This document shows positions 34,598 through 44,176 of a stretch of 64,000 nucleotides of DNA, one piece after another. The DNA is taken from assembly GCA_021731815.1 (NCBI GenBank), contig JAKFWO010000001.1:1-64000 (forward strand), read 5' to 3'. The position numbers and the translations under genes were made by a program. Numbering within the stretch: the stretch's first letter is position 1; every line of letters starts with the position of its first letter. The notes beneath the pieces are model-generated. The model made no database searches. It saw only the letters and a list, made by a program, of their open reading frames with translations, and had not been told where the DNA came from. The stretch is from Hyphomonadaceae bacterium. Lineage in GTDB: Bacteria > Pseudomonadota > Alphaproteobacteria > Caulobacterales > Aquidulcibacteraceae.

Positions 34598-37500
34598 ATG
34601 AATATGCGGAATTTCTGGTCCACCGGGGCAGCGGCCCTGGCCATGATGGCGGCCGCGACGCCGGTTCTGGCGCAGCAATCGACGGGCGATATTCGTGGCT
34701 CGGTGCTCGACCAGTCCGGCAATCCGGTTGCCGGCGCGGATGTCGTCATCGTCCATGTCCCCAGCGGCACCCGCAGCCAATTGTCATCGAACAATGCCGG
34801 TGCCTTTGTGGCGTCCGGCCTGCGGGTTGGCGGTCCCTATGAGATTGAGGTTTCCGCACCGAGTTACGAGCGCATCAGCGCCCAGGATCTGTTTGTCAGC
34901 CTTGGTGACGTGTTCCGCGTGAATTTCCAGCTTGTCGAGGAGACCGCGGTCGAGGAAATCGTCGTGGTCGGTGATCGCGCGGGTAGCGCTTCCGGCTTTT
35001 CGGTCGGCAATCGCGTCAATCAGGACCGGATCGAGGGCGTCTCTTCGGTCAACCGCGATTTGCGCGACATCGTGCGCCGCAACCCGCTGGCGACGTTGAA
35101 TGTCGGCGGCGACCGCGGCATTTCGATTGCGGGCTCGATCCCGCGCGCCAACCGCATCACCATTGATGGCGTGCGCGCCCAGGACGATTTCGGCCTCAAT
35201 ACCGGCGGCCTGCCAACGGTTCGCGGCCCGATCTCGCTCGACGCGATCGAGCAGGTTTCGGTGAATGTCGCGGAATTCGACCCCGAACAGGGCGATTTCA
35301 CCGGCGGTTCGATCGCAGTGACCCACAAGAGCGGCACCAACAAGATCGAGGGCTCCGGGTTCTGGCAGACCAACCGGGAATTCCTCGACGGCGACACGGT
35401 CGATGGCCGCCCGGTCAACAACCAGTTCCGCGGCCGCGATTTCGGCGGGTTCATCGGCGCGCCCCTCATCAAGGACCGGTTGTTCATTGCCGGTTCCTAT
35501 GAATCCTTCGAACAAACAGCCGCCGTGGCCGGCGGTCCGGCGGCGACGACCCCGGGCGACATCGCGTTTTCCAATCCCTCGACCCTCAGCGCCACGGCAT
35601 TCAATGCGCTCGGTCAAACCCTGCAATCGCTCTATGGCTTTGCGCCGCTCGGCGTTCCGGCAACCACCCCGATCACGGACCGCAAATGGTCGGCGCGGCT
35701 CGACTGGAACATCACGGATGACCACCACGCCCAGTTCACCTATCGCGCCTCGCGCGGGTCGCAGGCCGCCAATGTGAATGGTGGCGGGCTGAATTTCGGT
35801 GATTCCTCGACCTTTTACGTTCAGGGCGAGCGCGAGAACACCTTTGCCGGCCAGATCAATTCGAACTGGACCAGCGATTTCTCGACCGAATTGCGGATCA
35901 CGCGCCGCAATTATCTGCGCGAACAAAATCCCTTCGGCGACATCAATAATGCGGCAGGCACACCCGAGGCCGATGCCGAGGAATTCGCCGAAGTCCGGGT
36001 CTGCTCGTCGGCGACTTCCGGCTTCAGCGCCACCTCGTGCCAGGCGGTCGGCACCAATGTTGCCGCGCCGCAGGTCATTTTCGGCCCCGACCAGTTCCGC
36101 CATGCCAATCAATTGCGCACAGGCAACACCTCCTATCATTTCAAGGGGCAATATCTCCTCGGCAACCATACGATCAAGGCGGGCTTCCAGCGCCAGGGCA
36201 AGGAGATCGACAATCTCTTCGTCCCGCAATCGGAAGGCGTTTTCTACTTTGACTCGGCGGCGGATTTTGCGGCTGGTCGCGCCAATCAGCTGATCTATCA
36301 GAACACCCTGACCGGCAATCCCGATGCCGATGGCCGCGGGGTCTTTGATTATGCGATCAATTCCTGGTTCGTGAACGACACCTGGGATGTGGCGAGCTGG
36401 CTGACCCTTTCGCTCGGTCTGCGCTATGATCGTTATGCCTCCGGCGATGCGCCGACGGCCAATCAGGCCTTTGCCAATCGCTATGCAGCGCTCGGGCTGA
36501 CCAATACGGAATTTCTCGACGGTCGCGATGTGTTCTCCCCGCGATTCGGCTTCAAGGCAGATCTGCCCTTCGGAATTGATGCGCGCGGCGGGATCGGCAA
36601 ATTCGCCTCGACCGTATCAGACGTGTTCCTGTCGAATGCCTTCTCCAATGACGGTGCGCGCTTCAACACGATCACCATCACCCGCAGCGGTGCGCCGGGC
36701 GCGGCCAATGAGTTTGCGATTTCGCCGGCAACGGCGGGCTTTTCCCAGGCTTTGGGTGCCCAGGCGCTGACGCTGACACGGAATGCACAAGGCCAATTCG
36801 ACCTGTTCAACATCCCGCCGGCGATCCAGACCCTGCTGGCCGGTGGCGGCGCGCCGCTGGCCGCTCCGACCTATTCCTTCGATCCCAATTTCGAGATCCC
36901 TGCGGAATGGAAGGCCAATCTCAACCTGTCGCGAACTTTCAGTCTGCCCTTCGTGGAAAATATCCGCGCCGGTTTCGATCTGGTGTTCGGCGTGACCCAG
37001 CAAGGCTATACGTTCCGGGATCTGCGGGCGAGCCTGGACGGGACCCTGCCCGATGGTCGCCCGCGTTATATCGGTGACAACGCGCTCACGCCGGTTCTCG
37101 ACCGGGCGATCTCGCGTGCGATTGGAAACACCGATGCCAACACAGACATTCAGGCGACCAATACCCAAAGCGGCAATTCGCGTGTCTGGGCGGCAAGCCT
37201 CGGAAAAAGCTGGGATTTCGGGCTGGACATCAATGTGTCCTACGCCCGTCAGGAAGTGAATACGGTAATCGACGGCGCGCGCTTTGGTTCCACCCCCAAC
37301 GGGGTATTTACCGGGACGGCGGCGCGCGACCTCAACAACCCAGAGCTCGGCACCAGCAGTGAAGAAGTCAAGAACGCCCTGAAATATGAGTTCAATTTCG
37401 AGCGCAGCTTCTTCAAGGGCCTCAAGAGCCGCCTCACCATCTTTGGCGAGCGCCGCTCGGGTCGTCCGTTCAGCTATACGTTCAACGACAACACACCCAG

Positions 37501-38068
37501 CCAAACCGGCCGTTCCACAGTGTTTGGCATTACCGGCGGCAATCGGTCGCTGTTCTACGTTCCGAATTTCGCGGGCGACACCAATCCCAACGATCTCCAG
37601 ACCGATTTCGTGTTCTTTGATACCGCCGCAACGCGGGATTCACTGCGCGATTTCGTGCTCAATGGGCCGCTTGCCAATTTCCAGGGACAGATCACGCCGC
37701 GCAATGCCTTCCGCAACCCGGCCGTCAACCGGATCGATCTGAAATTCGCCCAGGAAATTCCGTGGTTCTTCGGCCACAAGCCCGAGGCCTTTATCGAAAT
37801 CGACAATTTCCTGAACTTCCTCAACTCCAATTGGGGTGTGGTGCGGGAATTTGCCACCAATACGCGCGTCGTCGATGTGTTGTGCGCGGACGCAACGGGC
37901 GCGGTGGCGGCCAACACCACGTCGGCGCAGAACAATCTCTGCACCAATTTCCGGTTTCAGAGTGTGAATTTCCAGACCAATCCCCTGACGACCGACCTCG
38001 ATACGGTGGGCGTCAACCCCAACCAGTCGCGCTGGACGGCGCAGATCGGCCTGCGTTACCGCTTCTGA
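34598..38068 (+). CDS. TonB-dependent outer-membrane receptor with carboxypeptidase-like N-terminal domain
   Basis: An outer-membrane active-transport receptor of 1156 residues. The start at 34598 has AGGGG upstream and a signal peptide ending TPVLAQQ (about residue 27). Residues 29-112 form a carboxypeptidase-regulatory-like domain (GDIRGSVLDQSGNPVAGADV). The TonB box is EEIVVVGD (119-126). The plug holds IDGVRAQDDFG, and the large beta-barrel ends in LRYRF with a terminal aromatic. Receptors of this Oar-like type in oligotrophic alphaproteobacteria import varied ligands. Its place behind pstS and a weak PHO box suggests phosphate or phosphorylated compounds, which is inference. A strong terminator follows. 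Confidence 0.9.
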   Translation: MNMRNFWSTGAAALAMMAAATPVLAQQSTGDIRGSVLDQSGNPVAGADVVIVHVPSGTRSQLSSNNAGAFVASGLRVGGPYEIEVSAPSYERISAQDLFVSLGDVFRVNFQLVEETAVEEIVVVGDRAGSASGFSVGNRVNQDRIEGVSSVNRDLRDIVRRNPLATLNVGGDRGISIAGSIPRANRITIDGVRAQDDFGLNTGGLPTVRGPISLDAIEQVSVNVAEFDPEQGDFTGGSIAVTHKSGTNKIEGSGFWQTNREFLDGDTVDGRPVNNQFRGRDFGGFIGAPLIKDRLFIAGSYESFEQTAAVAGGPAATTPGDIAFSNPSTLSATAFNALGQTLQSLYGFAPLGVPATTPITDRKWSARLDWNITDDHHAQFTYRASRGSQAANVNGGGLNFGDSSTFYVQGERENTFAGQINSNWTSDFSTELRITRRNYLREQNPFGDINNAAGTPEADAEEFAEVRVCSSATSGFSATSCQAVGTNVAAPQVIFGPDQFRHANQLRTGNTSYHFKGQYLLGNHTIKAGFQRQGKEIDNLFVPQSEGVFYFDSAADFAAGRANQLIYQNTLTGNPDADGRGVFDYAINSWFVNDTWDVASWLTLSLGLRYDRYASGDAPTANQAFANRYAALGLTNTEFLDGRDVFSPRFGFKADLPFGIDARGGIGKFASTVSDVFLSNAFSNDGARFNTITITRSGAPGAANEFAISPATAGFSQALGAQALTLTRNAQGQFDLFNIPPAIQTLLAGGGAPLAAPTYSFDPNFEIPAEWKANLNLSRTFSLPFVENIRAGFDLVFGVTQQGYTFRDLRASLDGTLPDGRPRYIGDNALTPVLDRAISRAIGNTDANTDIQATNTQSGNSRVWAASLGKSWDFGLDINVSYARQEVNTVIDGARFGSTPNGVFTGTAARDLNNPELGTSSEEVKNALKYEFNFERSFFKGLKSRLTIFGERRSGRPFSYTFNDNTPSQTGRSTVFGITGGNRSLFYVPNFAGDTNPNDLQTDFVFFDTAATRDSLRDFVLNGPLANFQGQITPRNAFRNPAVNRIDLKFAQEIPWFFGHKPEAFIEIDNFLNFLNSNWGVVREFATNTRVVDVLCADATGAVAANTTSAQNNLCTNFRFQSVNFQTNPLTTDLDTVGVNPNQSRWTAQIGLRYRF

Positions 38069-38092
38069 TCGATCGGACCATCCATGAAACGG

Positions 38093-38119
38093 AAGGGCGG
38101 CCCTCGGGTCGCCCTTTTT
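38093..38119 (+). terminator. Rho-independent terminator after the TonB receptor gene
   Basis: Stem AAGGGCGGCCC/GGGTCGCCCTT (one G-T pair) around a tiny loop, followed by TTTTT. It ends the receptor transcript about 25 bases after the stop. It also shows that the ubiE frame upstream of 38162 is not coding. Confidence 0.9.
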
Positions 38120-38161
38120 GTTGGCGCTTGCTTTTGTGCGATAGCCTGGCCAGGAACACGC

Positions 38162-38968
38162 ATGACCCATGATCCACAAGCCGCCGACAGTCCGTTCCTG
38201 GCCGGCACCGACGGCAACACCGCCTCCTTCGGCTTTGCCGATATCCCCGCAGGGGAAAAGGCGGCGCGCGTGCGTGAGGTGTTTGACCGCTCGGCCAAAC
38301 GCTATGATCTCATGAACGACCTGATGTCGCTCGGTGCGCATCGGGCGTGGAAGGCGGCGATGCTGGCCTGGCTCAATCCGCAGCCCGGCGAAATTTTGGC
38401 AGACATTGCCGGCGGCACCGGTGACATCGCGCGAGGTTTTCTGGCCGCAGCACTGCGGGCGGGCAAGCGGCGCCACGACGCGGTGCCCGCGCAGGCCTGT
38501 GTCATCGACATCAATGCCGAAATGCTGGCGGCCGGCCGTGCGCGGGGCACGCCCGCCGGGCTTTACTGGATTTGCGGTGATGCCGAGCGCCTGCCATTGC
38601 CCGATGCCTCGGTCCATTGCCTGACCATTGCCTTCGGGATCCGCAATGTTACCCATATCGACCGCGCGCTCGGCGAAATGCGGCGGGTGCTGGTACCGGG
38701 CGGACGCTTCGCGTGCCTTGAATTCTCAAAGCCCGTCATTGGCGCGTTCGAAGCGATTTATGACCGCTTTTCGTTCGATGTCATCCCGCGGCTCGGCGCG
38801 CTGGCGGCGGGCCAGCGCCAGCCCTATGAATATCTGGTGCAATCGATCCGCCGCTTCCCTCCCCAGGCGGAATTCGCCGCCATGGTGCGGAATGCCGGGT
38901 TTTCCCGGGTCAGATGGGAAAATTTTTCCATGGGGGTCGCCGCCCTTCATACCGGCTGGGCATTGTGA
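38162..38968 (+). CDS. ubiE: Ubiquinone/menaquinone methyltransferase UbiE
   Basis: C-methyltransferase that makes demethoxy-type ubiquinone precursors (COQ5 homologue). Family motifs in order: [20 protein letters not shown], the SAM site [56 protein letters not shown] and CLEFSKPV. The ATG at 38162 (MTHDPQAAD) gives 268 residues. An ATG at 38084 would place its N-terminus in a terminator hairpin. The gene is not with ubiB/ubiJ here and is followed by a repeat element. Confidence 0.96.
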   Translation: MTHDPQAADSPFLAGTDGNTASFGFADIPAGEKAARVREVFDRSAKRYDLMNDLMSLGAHRAWKAAMLAWLNPQPGEILADIAGGTGDIARGFLAAALRAGKRRHDAVPAQACVIDINAEMLAAGRARGTPAGLYWICGDAERLPLPDASVHCLTIAFGIRNVTHIDRALGEMRRVLVPGGRFACLEFSKPVIGAFEAIYDRFSFDVIPRLGALAAGQRQPYEYLVQSIRRFPPQAEFAAMVRNAGFSRVRWENFSMGVAALHTGWAL

Positions 38969-39047
38969 ATGGTCGGGTTACCCGTTGCCGTTCCGCTGAA
39001 TCTGCGTCAGAACAACCCATTCCCATATCTTCAAATGATGACCTGGA

Positions 39048-39151
39048 GCATTTTCAGGGAAATCCGAGCCGGATGTCTGAATTGAAAATGCCCGGATTCA
39101 ATGATCTGGAGCGCGCTCAGGCGAGAACCGGATTCCACTTTTTCTGAACGC
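39048..39151 (-). repeat. Palindromic intergenic element, copy B (inverted)
   Basis: Reads on the minus strand like copies A and C: GCGTTCAG/CTGAGCGC first hairpin with GTGGAATCCGG, then GCATTTTCAA paired with the CTGAAAATGC end. The GCGTTCAG end is 3 bases from the TAG of the DUF2147 gene, with flanking CTAGAGTGCG much like copy A. It fills the convergent gap between ubiE and DUF2147. Confidence 0.9.
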
Positions 39152-39154
39152 ACT

Positions 39155-39706
39155 CTAGCACTTCCACGGACCAGCCGGGTCGGCCCGTGTCCAGATTTCC
39201 GTTTGCCCGAACGGGCCGATCGAGCCGCGCACCCGGATGGAATCCGGCCCGGCCAGATCAACCCGCGGATTGACCCGCAGCCCGCGGGTTGCGATATAGG
39301 CCTTGCCGTCACGCCAGCGCCCGGCGCGCTTGTCATCGGCCGTCAGACCCCAGAGCACGGCCGTCCCGCACAGGAGATTGTTGCGCAGAGTGCGGTCGGG
39401 ATTTTTCGTATCCCGCCGGAGCTTGCCGCTGGCGTCGAGGGGATCCCGGATCCAGGCGATCCGCCCGCAGATCGTTCCGGGCGAGCCATCCGCACTTCCG
39501 GTGCAGGTCGAAAGCTCGATCACCGAATCCTTGGCCGCCACAAACCAGAACCCGACCAGTGGAGAGCTCACCGGAGCCGCGGTCGCGCCGGTTGCAAGCG
39601 GTTTAGCGGGGACATCCTCGGCAAAAATGGCGGAAGTGCCGAAGACCAGCGAAGTCAGTACCGAACAGAAAATTATTACCGATCGGCGAATCAGTGATGT
39701 CCACAT
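39155..39706 (-). CDS. Exported DUF2147 protein
   Basis: A 183-residue secreted protein of the DUF2147 family, function unknown. The start at 39706 (MWTSLIRRSVIIF) opens a signal peptide ending near TSAIFA. The domain shows GFWFVAAKDSVIELSTC, ICGRIAWIRDPLD, NLLCGTAVLWGL and ARGRW-like RAGRWRDGKAY with the family cysteines. Members are small periplasmic beta-barrel-like proteins. Its stop codon TAG lies at the edge of repeat copy B. It stands alone, downstream of the WecA-like gene on the same strand. Confidence 0.88.
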   Translation of the reverse strand: MWTSLIRRSVIIFCSVLTSLVFGTSAIFAEDVPAKPLATGATAAPVSSPLVGFWFVAAKDSVIELSTCTGSADGSPGTICGRIAWIRDPLDASGKLRRDTKNPDRTLRNNLLCGTAVLWGLTADDKRAGRWRDGKAYIATRGLRVNPRVDLAGPDSIRVRGSIGPFGQTEIWTRADPAGPWKC

Positions 39707-40122
39707 GGAAAGCGATCCCGCAAGGTGATCGGCCTGCTTGGCCGTCCCGGACAACATGCCCGTATTCAGGAATCTGGTGCGTGTTTGCGTGAACCACCGG
39801 ATTCCACAAGTTTCTCAACGCGCACGAGGGAACCAAATCAACCGCCCCCCGATCCGATCATAGAGGGCGGGATCGGGGGGGGGTGATCCGGGCGTCCGCA
39901 CCCTGCCTGATTCAGGACGAAAGTCCTTGATGCCGGACTTCACAGCGGGGTATCACATTCAATCTTCCGAATGTGACGAAAACCCGACGGGTACTGCGAA
40001 CCAGGCAAACGGATGATTGCGTGTTCCTGCAGCCGTTGAACGGTATTTTCGTGGAACGATAGCGCTTTGGCGAAAGGCGTCAAGGCGGAGCGATGAGAAT
40101 GCGACCGGGTGGTCGCAACGAC
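39707..40122. other. Gap of 416 bases with a repeat fragment and a GC-rich hairpin
   Basis: No gene is convincing here. Bases 39787-39822 are a decayed fragment (E) of the palindromic element, read on the minus strand as GCGTTGAGAAAC..GTGGAATCCGGT. Bases 39845-39880 form a hairpin CCCCCCGATCC/GGATCGGGGGG with a 14-base loop and no T-run; it might help end the WecA-like transcript. Confidence 0.6.
39787..39822 (-). repeat. Fragment E of the palindromic intergenic element
   Basis: On the minus strand this matches the first hairpin of copies A-C (GCGTT..AGAAA..GTGGAATCCGG..TTCACGC) with several substitutions; the second hairpin is lost. Confidence 0.55.
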
Positions 40123-41172
40123 CTATGGGACATCGAGTCCGGTTTCCACCGCCGCCCGCCGCATCGGCCGACTGATCAGTATAGACCCCAGCGCACAGAG
40201 CGCGAGCAAAGCCACGCCCGCTTTGGGGCCGAACAGATTGGCACCGGTCGCCATCAGGCAACAATTGAAAGTCATGCCCCAATAGATTGCGCTGGCGCGC
40301 CAATGCGGCTGTCCGGAACGGATCAGAAGCTGGTAATGGTGGTCGCGATGGGCATGGAGCAGATTGCGGCCCCGCCGGGCCCGGAAGGCAAGGGTCAGCA
40401 GCACATCGGCAAGGGTCGGGAAAAAGAATACAGGCGCCAACCAGACCGATAAAATACCGGCCTCGATCAGGATCAGCGCCAGCGCGGCCGCGAGAAATCC
40501 GATGAACAATGCCCCGCAATCGCCCGCAAACAGCCGCCCCAGGGGGAAATTCCACCAGAGAAATCCCGCGAGAGCCCCGGCCAGTGCCAATGCGATCAGG
40601 CCGGCTTCCGGCGTACCGCCCAGAAGCCCGATCATTCCCAGAAAAGCGAGGCTGATGGCATTGGTGCCGGCGGCCATGCCATTGGCCCCATCCATGAAAT
40701 TCACCGCATTGGTCAGGGTGAACAGCCATAGCACGCTGCCGGCGACGCCGATGGCCAGTCCCGGATGCAGCCCGCCGGATTCACCCTCGAAAAGGATTTC
40801 CACCCGGGCACCCAGCAATGCGAAGGCGAATGCCGCCATCAGCATGAGCGGAAACTTCAACCGTCCGGACAGGGGCTTCAGGTCATCAGCAAGCCCGATG
40901 AGGAAAATCCCGGCGCCGGTCAGCAGCGCCCAGGCGGCTTTGGACGCGATGAGGGTTTCAACCGGGGAAACGGGCCAGAGCTGAATTCCAAGGGCCGCCC
41001 CCATCCCGCTGGCAATGACGATCCCGACGCCCCCACCCCGCGGGGTTGGTGTGGAATGGAGCTTGCGGGCCTGATCCGGAAGATCGGTGATGCCGGCCGC
41101 GATCATCGCCCCGCAGGCCACAAGCGCCATAAAGGCAGCCGCGAGAAAGGCGGAAAATGCGCTGAGGACCAT
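40123..41172 (-). CDS. WecA/MraY-family undecaprenyl-phosphate sugar-1-phosphate transferase
   Basis: An integral membrane glycosyltransferase (family 4) that links a UDP-amino sugar to undecaprenyl phosphate, starting synthesis of a surface polysaccharide. About ten membrane helices are visible. Active-site elements are TPTPRGGGVGI, the metal-binding LIGLADDLKPL, NAVNFMDGANGMAAG, LFAGDCGALFIGF and the loop HAHRDHHYQLL, which in WecA-type enzymes is HxHxxHH-like. At 349 residues it is complete. No other polysaccharide gene is adjacent; it follows ispE by 16 bases. Confidence 0.9.
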   Translation of the reverse strand: MVLSAFSAFLAAAFMALVACGAMIAAGITDLPDQARKLHSTPTPRGGGVGIVIASGMGAALGIQLWPVSPVETLIASKAAWALLTGAGIFLIGLADDLKPLSGRLKFPLMLMAAFAFALLGARVEILFEGESGGLHPGLAIGVAGSVLWLFTLTNAVNFMDGANGMAAGTNAISLAFLGMIGLLGGTPEAGLIALALAGALAGFLWWNFPLGRLFAGDCGALFIGFLAAALALILIEAGILSVWLAPVFFFPTLADVLLTLAFRARRGRNLLHAHRDHHYQLLIRSGQPHWRASAIYWGMTFNCCLMATGANLFGPKAGVALLALCALGSILISRPMRRAAVETGLDVP

Positions 41173-41188
41173 TCTTCACCGTTACCCG

Positions 41189-42160
41189 TCAGGCCTCAAT
41201 GCCGAGCCGACAGGCCACGGCCCACCAGTCGGGCTCCCGCTGCAAGAGCTGCTTTGCTGCAAGCTGCGCCTGTTCCATCGACTCAAACAGGGCAAAACAG
41301 GTCCCCCCGCTGCCCGACATGCGGATGAGGCGGACATCGGTCAGCCGCCGCAGGGCATCGAGACATTGGCCGATCGCGGGTTCGATGGACAAAGCGGCGG
41401 CTTCGAGGTCGTTGCGATAATCATGGAGCGCGGCAATGAAATCGGCGGCATTGCGCGACGAAGGCAGTGGCGCGGGAATGAAAGCATTCCCGGGCGGGAA
41501 TGTGGACGGCTGACCATGGAAGTTCAGCGCATCGAAGCGGCGATAGACCGGCCCGGTCGGGACCGGAACCAGCATATTGGCGAGCACGGCAAACAGCCCC
41601 GGCGCGCGGGCCGGCGCAAGCTTCTCGCCCGTGCCGGTCATATGCGCGGTACGATTGAAGATACAGGCCGGCACATCGGCCCCGAGTGAAGCCGCGATTC
41701 GCGCCAGATCGGGGAGCGAAAATCCGGTTCCCCAGAAATGGTTGAGGGCGCGCAGGGCCGCGGCGGCATCGGCCGAGCCGCCGCCGATGCCCGAGGCGAC
41801 CGGCAGATTTTTTTCGAGATGGAGATGCGCAGGCGCGCATCCGGCAAGGCCGATCTGCCCGGCGGCCGCGCGCAGGGAATTCGCCGCTCGCAGCACCAGA
41901 TTGTCGTCGCCCGTCGACAGGCCGTCAGAAAAAGGTCCCGAAACCGTCAAAGTGAGCGGGCGACCGGGTTCACCGGGCAGCACCGACAGCCTGTCCCCAT
42001 GATCGGCGAACATGACGAGGCTGTCGAGCGGGTGACGCCCATCGGCCTCGGGCGGGCCAACATGGAGATAGAGATTAAGCTTGGCCGGTGCGGGCTCCCA
42101 TGCCGCGGCTTGGTCCAGACCCGCTTGATCCGTAATCATCACCTCCCTGGTCATCTCCAT
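41189..42160 (-). CDS. ispE: 4-diphosphocytidyl-2-C-methyl-D-erythritol kinase IspE
   Basis: GHMP kinase of the non-mevalonate isoprenoid pathway. The N-terminal strand is WEPAPAKLNLYLHV and the ATP-binding GHMP motif is LPVASGIGGGSADAAAAL, followed by LGADVPACIFNRTAHMTGTG and the C-terminal MSGSGGTCFALF. The length is 323 residues. The start at 42160 has a strong AGGTGGAG site. That ribosome site lies directly beside repeat element D, which separates ispE from the upstream TPR lipoprotein gene. Confidence 0.96.
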   Translation of the reverse strand: MEMTREVMITDQAGLDQAAAWEPAPAKLNLYLHVGPPEADGRHPLDSLVMFADHGDRLSVLPGEPGRPLTLTVSGPFSDGLSTGDDNLVLRAANSLRAAAGQIGLAGCAPAHLHLEKNLPVASGIGGGSADAAAALRALNHFWGTGFSLPDLARIAASLGADVPACIFNRTAHMTGTGEKLAPARAPGLFAVLANMLVPVPTGPVYRRFDALNFHGQPSTFPPGNAFIPAPLPSSRNAADFIAALHDYRNDLEAAALSIEPAIGQCLDALRRLTDVRLIRMSGSGGTCFALFESMEQAQLAAKQLLQREPDWWAVACRLGIEA

Positions 42161-42174
42161 GAATGCTCCACCTC

Positions 42175-42285
42175 GCGCATTTTCAACAAAAGTGTCGTCG
42201 CGGTTTTGGTCCGAAAATGCGTCGATTCAAGAACCGGAAGCATCGAACCCGACGAAATCCGGCTCGGATTTCCTTGAAAATACGC
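42175..42285. repeat. Palindromic intergenic element, variant D
   Basis: Ends are GCGCATTTTCAA and TTGAAAATACGC, the same arm as the second hairpin of copies A-C. The right part (GGCTCGGATTTCC) is identical to copy A. The middle differs (AAAAGTGTCGTCGCGGTTTT, a motif like other alphaproteobacterial palindromes), so it looks mosaic. Its right end merges with the stop codon (TAG, 42285-42287) of the minus-strand TPR gene. Confidence 0.75.
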
Positions 42286-44162
42286 TAGCGCGCCACGGCA
42301 GGGGTTTTCTGGCCACCCTCACCCGCCCCCCCCTTGCCCGGTGCATTGACCGCAGCCCTGGCAAGCGTCTCCCGCTCCGGCAGGCCATCTTTCAGTTTCG
42401 CCTCGATCGCGGGTTTTTTTGCCGCGGGGATATTGACCCCCAAAGCGCGCTTCCATTCGAATCGCGCCTCGATCCGACGGCCAAGCCGCCAATAGACATC
42501 GCCGAGATGATCAAGGATCTCCCATTCGCCGGGTTCGATCTCGACCGCGCGTTCGAGGGCATCGAGCGCCTGTTCATATTCCCCGATCTGGTAATGGGCC
42601 CAGCCAAGACTGTCGATGATGTGCCCCGAGCGGGGGTCGAGCGCCACGGCCTGCCGGATCAGCTCGAAAGCCTCCTTGAGATTGCGGCCGCGTTCGGCGA
42701 GGCCATAGCCCAGATAATTGAGCGTGAGCGCCCGGTCGGGGGAAAGCGCAACGGCGCGGCGCAGATCGGCCTCGGCGAGGTCCCATTTGTCCTGACGCTC
42801 GCGCGCCGCCCCGCGCAGGAAAAACAGTCCCCAATGCTGGGGCCCCGGTTCGGCAAGTCCCTCGACCAGCGTTGTGAACACGGCCTCCGCCTCCGCATGG
42901 CGATCCAGCGCCTGCAGGGCTTCCCCGACCATCAGATTGCTGTCGTAAGACGGCGCGAGGCCTTTGGTATCGCGCGCCATGGCCAGCGCCGCGTCGGGTT
43001 TTCCCTCGGTACGAAGTATGGCCACCGCCCGTTGACGTGCCAGCAGGAAATAATCCGAACCAGGCGGAATTTCCCCCAGTTCGAGCCGCGCTTCGGCATA
43101 ATTCCGGGTCTGGGTCAGGGCATCCGCCCGGCTGAGCATGATTGCTTCGGCCCGCGGGTCGAGATGCCGCGCGAGCCCCAGCACCTGAAGCGCAGTGGCC
43201 GGGCCACCCAATTCCTGGATCAGCGCCGCCTGGGCTGTCAGAAATTGCGCCAGCGACCGGGCGGTGGCAGGGCGCGGTGGCTTGGTTGCCCCTTTGGTCG
43301 CAAGCCTTTGTGCGCCCTGGCGAAACCCCACATGATTGGGATTGCGGCCGAGATATTCCTGATAAAAGGCGCGCGCCTCGTCGAAACGTTCGAGCCGTTC
43401 GAGCGCCCGCCCGCGCCCCTCGGCCGCCGCGAACAGGGCAATCGGGCCATTGAGCGCGGATTCGAAATCCAGCGCTGCGCGCGCATCATCGCCCAAGGTT
43501 TCGGCGAGAAAAGCATAGGCATAGGATTCGATCACCGTCGCCAAAGCCGGATTGGCGGGCAGGTCGAAAAACGCCTCCGCGGGATTCCGCTCCGAAGCTG
43601 CCGGGGGCTGAAGGGCGGCAAAGGCCCCCGCCTTGTCGCCGGCTCCCGCCAATGCAAAAGCCTTGACGATGCGCAGCGACAGATCCGCATCCGCGCCCTC
43701 GCCGGCGATTGTTGCGGCCAGTTCGAAATTATTGCGCCGGATGGCCTCGGCCGCCAGCAGCGTTCCGGTCAGCGCAGAAGAAGCGATCTGCGCATTATCC
43801 GATCCCCGCGCAAGGCTCAGCGCCCCGGGCGCGTCATTGGCCGCCAGATGGGCACCGATCGCACGCGACAACAGCGTGGGGTCGGAAGCGCCGGAACGAA
43901 GGGCCTCGTCATAAAACAAGGCGGCACCGGCCGGATCGTCGGATAATTCCGCATAGCGCCCGATCAGGAAGCCGGAATATTCCCGGGCAGCGCGAAATTC
44001 GCGGATCTCCTGCCCATCCCTTTCAGTGCGGACCGGAAAGGACCCATAGGTGGTGCAGCCGGCGAGCATGGCCGCCGTGAAGGCGATCCCCGCGAGATAG
44101 CGGTGTTTCGGTCGGCTGCGGAAGATGGCCGGCGGGGAGTGATGGCACGATTCGTCGATCAT
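42285..44162 (-). CDS. Tetratricopeptide-repeat lipoprotein
   Basis: A 625-residue protein with a lipoprotein signal: AFTAAMLAGC ends in the LAGC lipobox near residue 37. The rest is a helical solenoid of many degenerate TPR units, the clearest near the C-terminus (ALTLNYLGYGLAERGRNLKEA, GHIIDSLGWAHYQIGEYEQA, WEILDHLGDVYWRLGRRIEA). It is likely outer-membrane attached and periplasmic. In alphaproteobacteria this family sits between the ETF-QO gene and ispE, as here. It may help envelope assembly, but no function is proven. It starts 14 bases after the ETF-QO stop. Confidence 0.9.
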   Translation of the reverse strand: MIDESCHHSPPAIFRSRPKHRYLAGIAFTAAMLAGCTTYGSFPVRTERDGQEIREFRAAREYSGFLIGRYAELSDDPAGAALFYDEALRSGASDPTLLSRAIGAHLAANDAPGALSLARGSDNAQIASSALTGTLLAAEAIRRNNFELAATIAGEGADADLSLRIVKAFALAGAGDKAGAFAALQPPAASERNPAEAFFDLPANPALATVIESYAYAFLAETLGDDARAALDFESALNGPIALFAAAEGRGRALERLERFDEARAFYQEYLGRNPNHVGFRQGAQRLATKGATKPPRPATARSLAQFLTAQAALIQELGGPATALQVLGLARHLDPRAEAIMLSRADALTQTRNYAEARLELGEIPPGSDYFLLARQRAVAILRTEGKPDAALAMARDTKGLAPSYDSNLMVGEALQALDRHAEAEAVFTTLVEGLAEPGPQHWGLFFLRGAARERQDKWDLAEADLRRAVALSPDRALTLNYLGYGLAERGRNLKEAFELIRQAVALDPRSGHIIDSLGWAHYQIGEYEQALDALERAVEIEPGEWEILDHLGDVYWRLGRRIEARFEWKRALGVNIPAAKKPAIEAKLKDGLPERETLARAAVNAPGKGGAGEGGQKTPAVAR

Positions 44163-44176
44163 GATGGTCCCGCTCG

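Noticed and set aside
38084-38161. Earlier ATG for ubiE
   Set aside because: It lies in the terminator hairpin of the upstream gene; the start at 38162 gives the family N-terminus.
39845-39880. GC-rich hairpin as a terminator
   Set aside because: It lacks a T-run on either strand, so I record it only as a hairpin in the gap entry.
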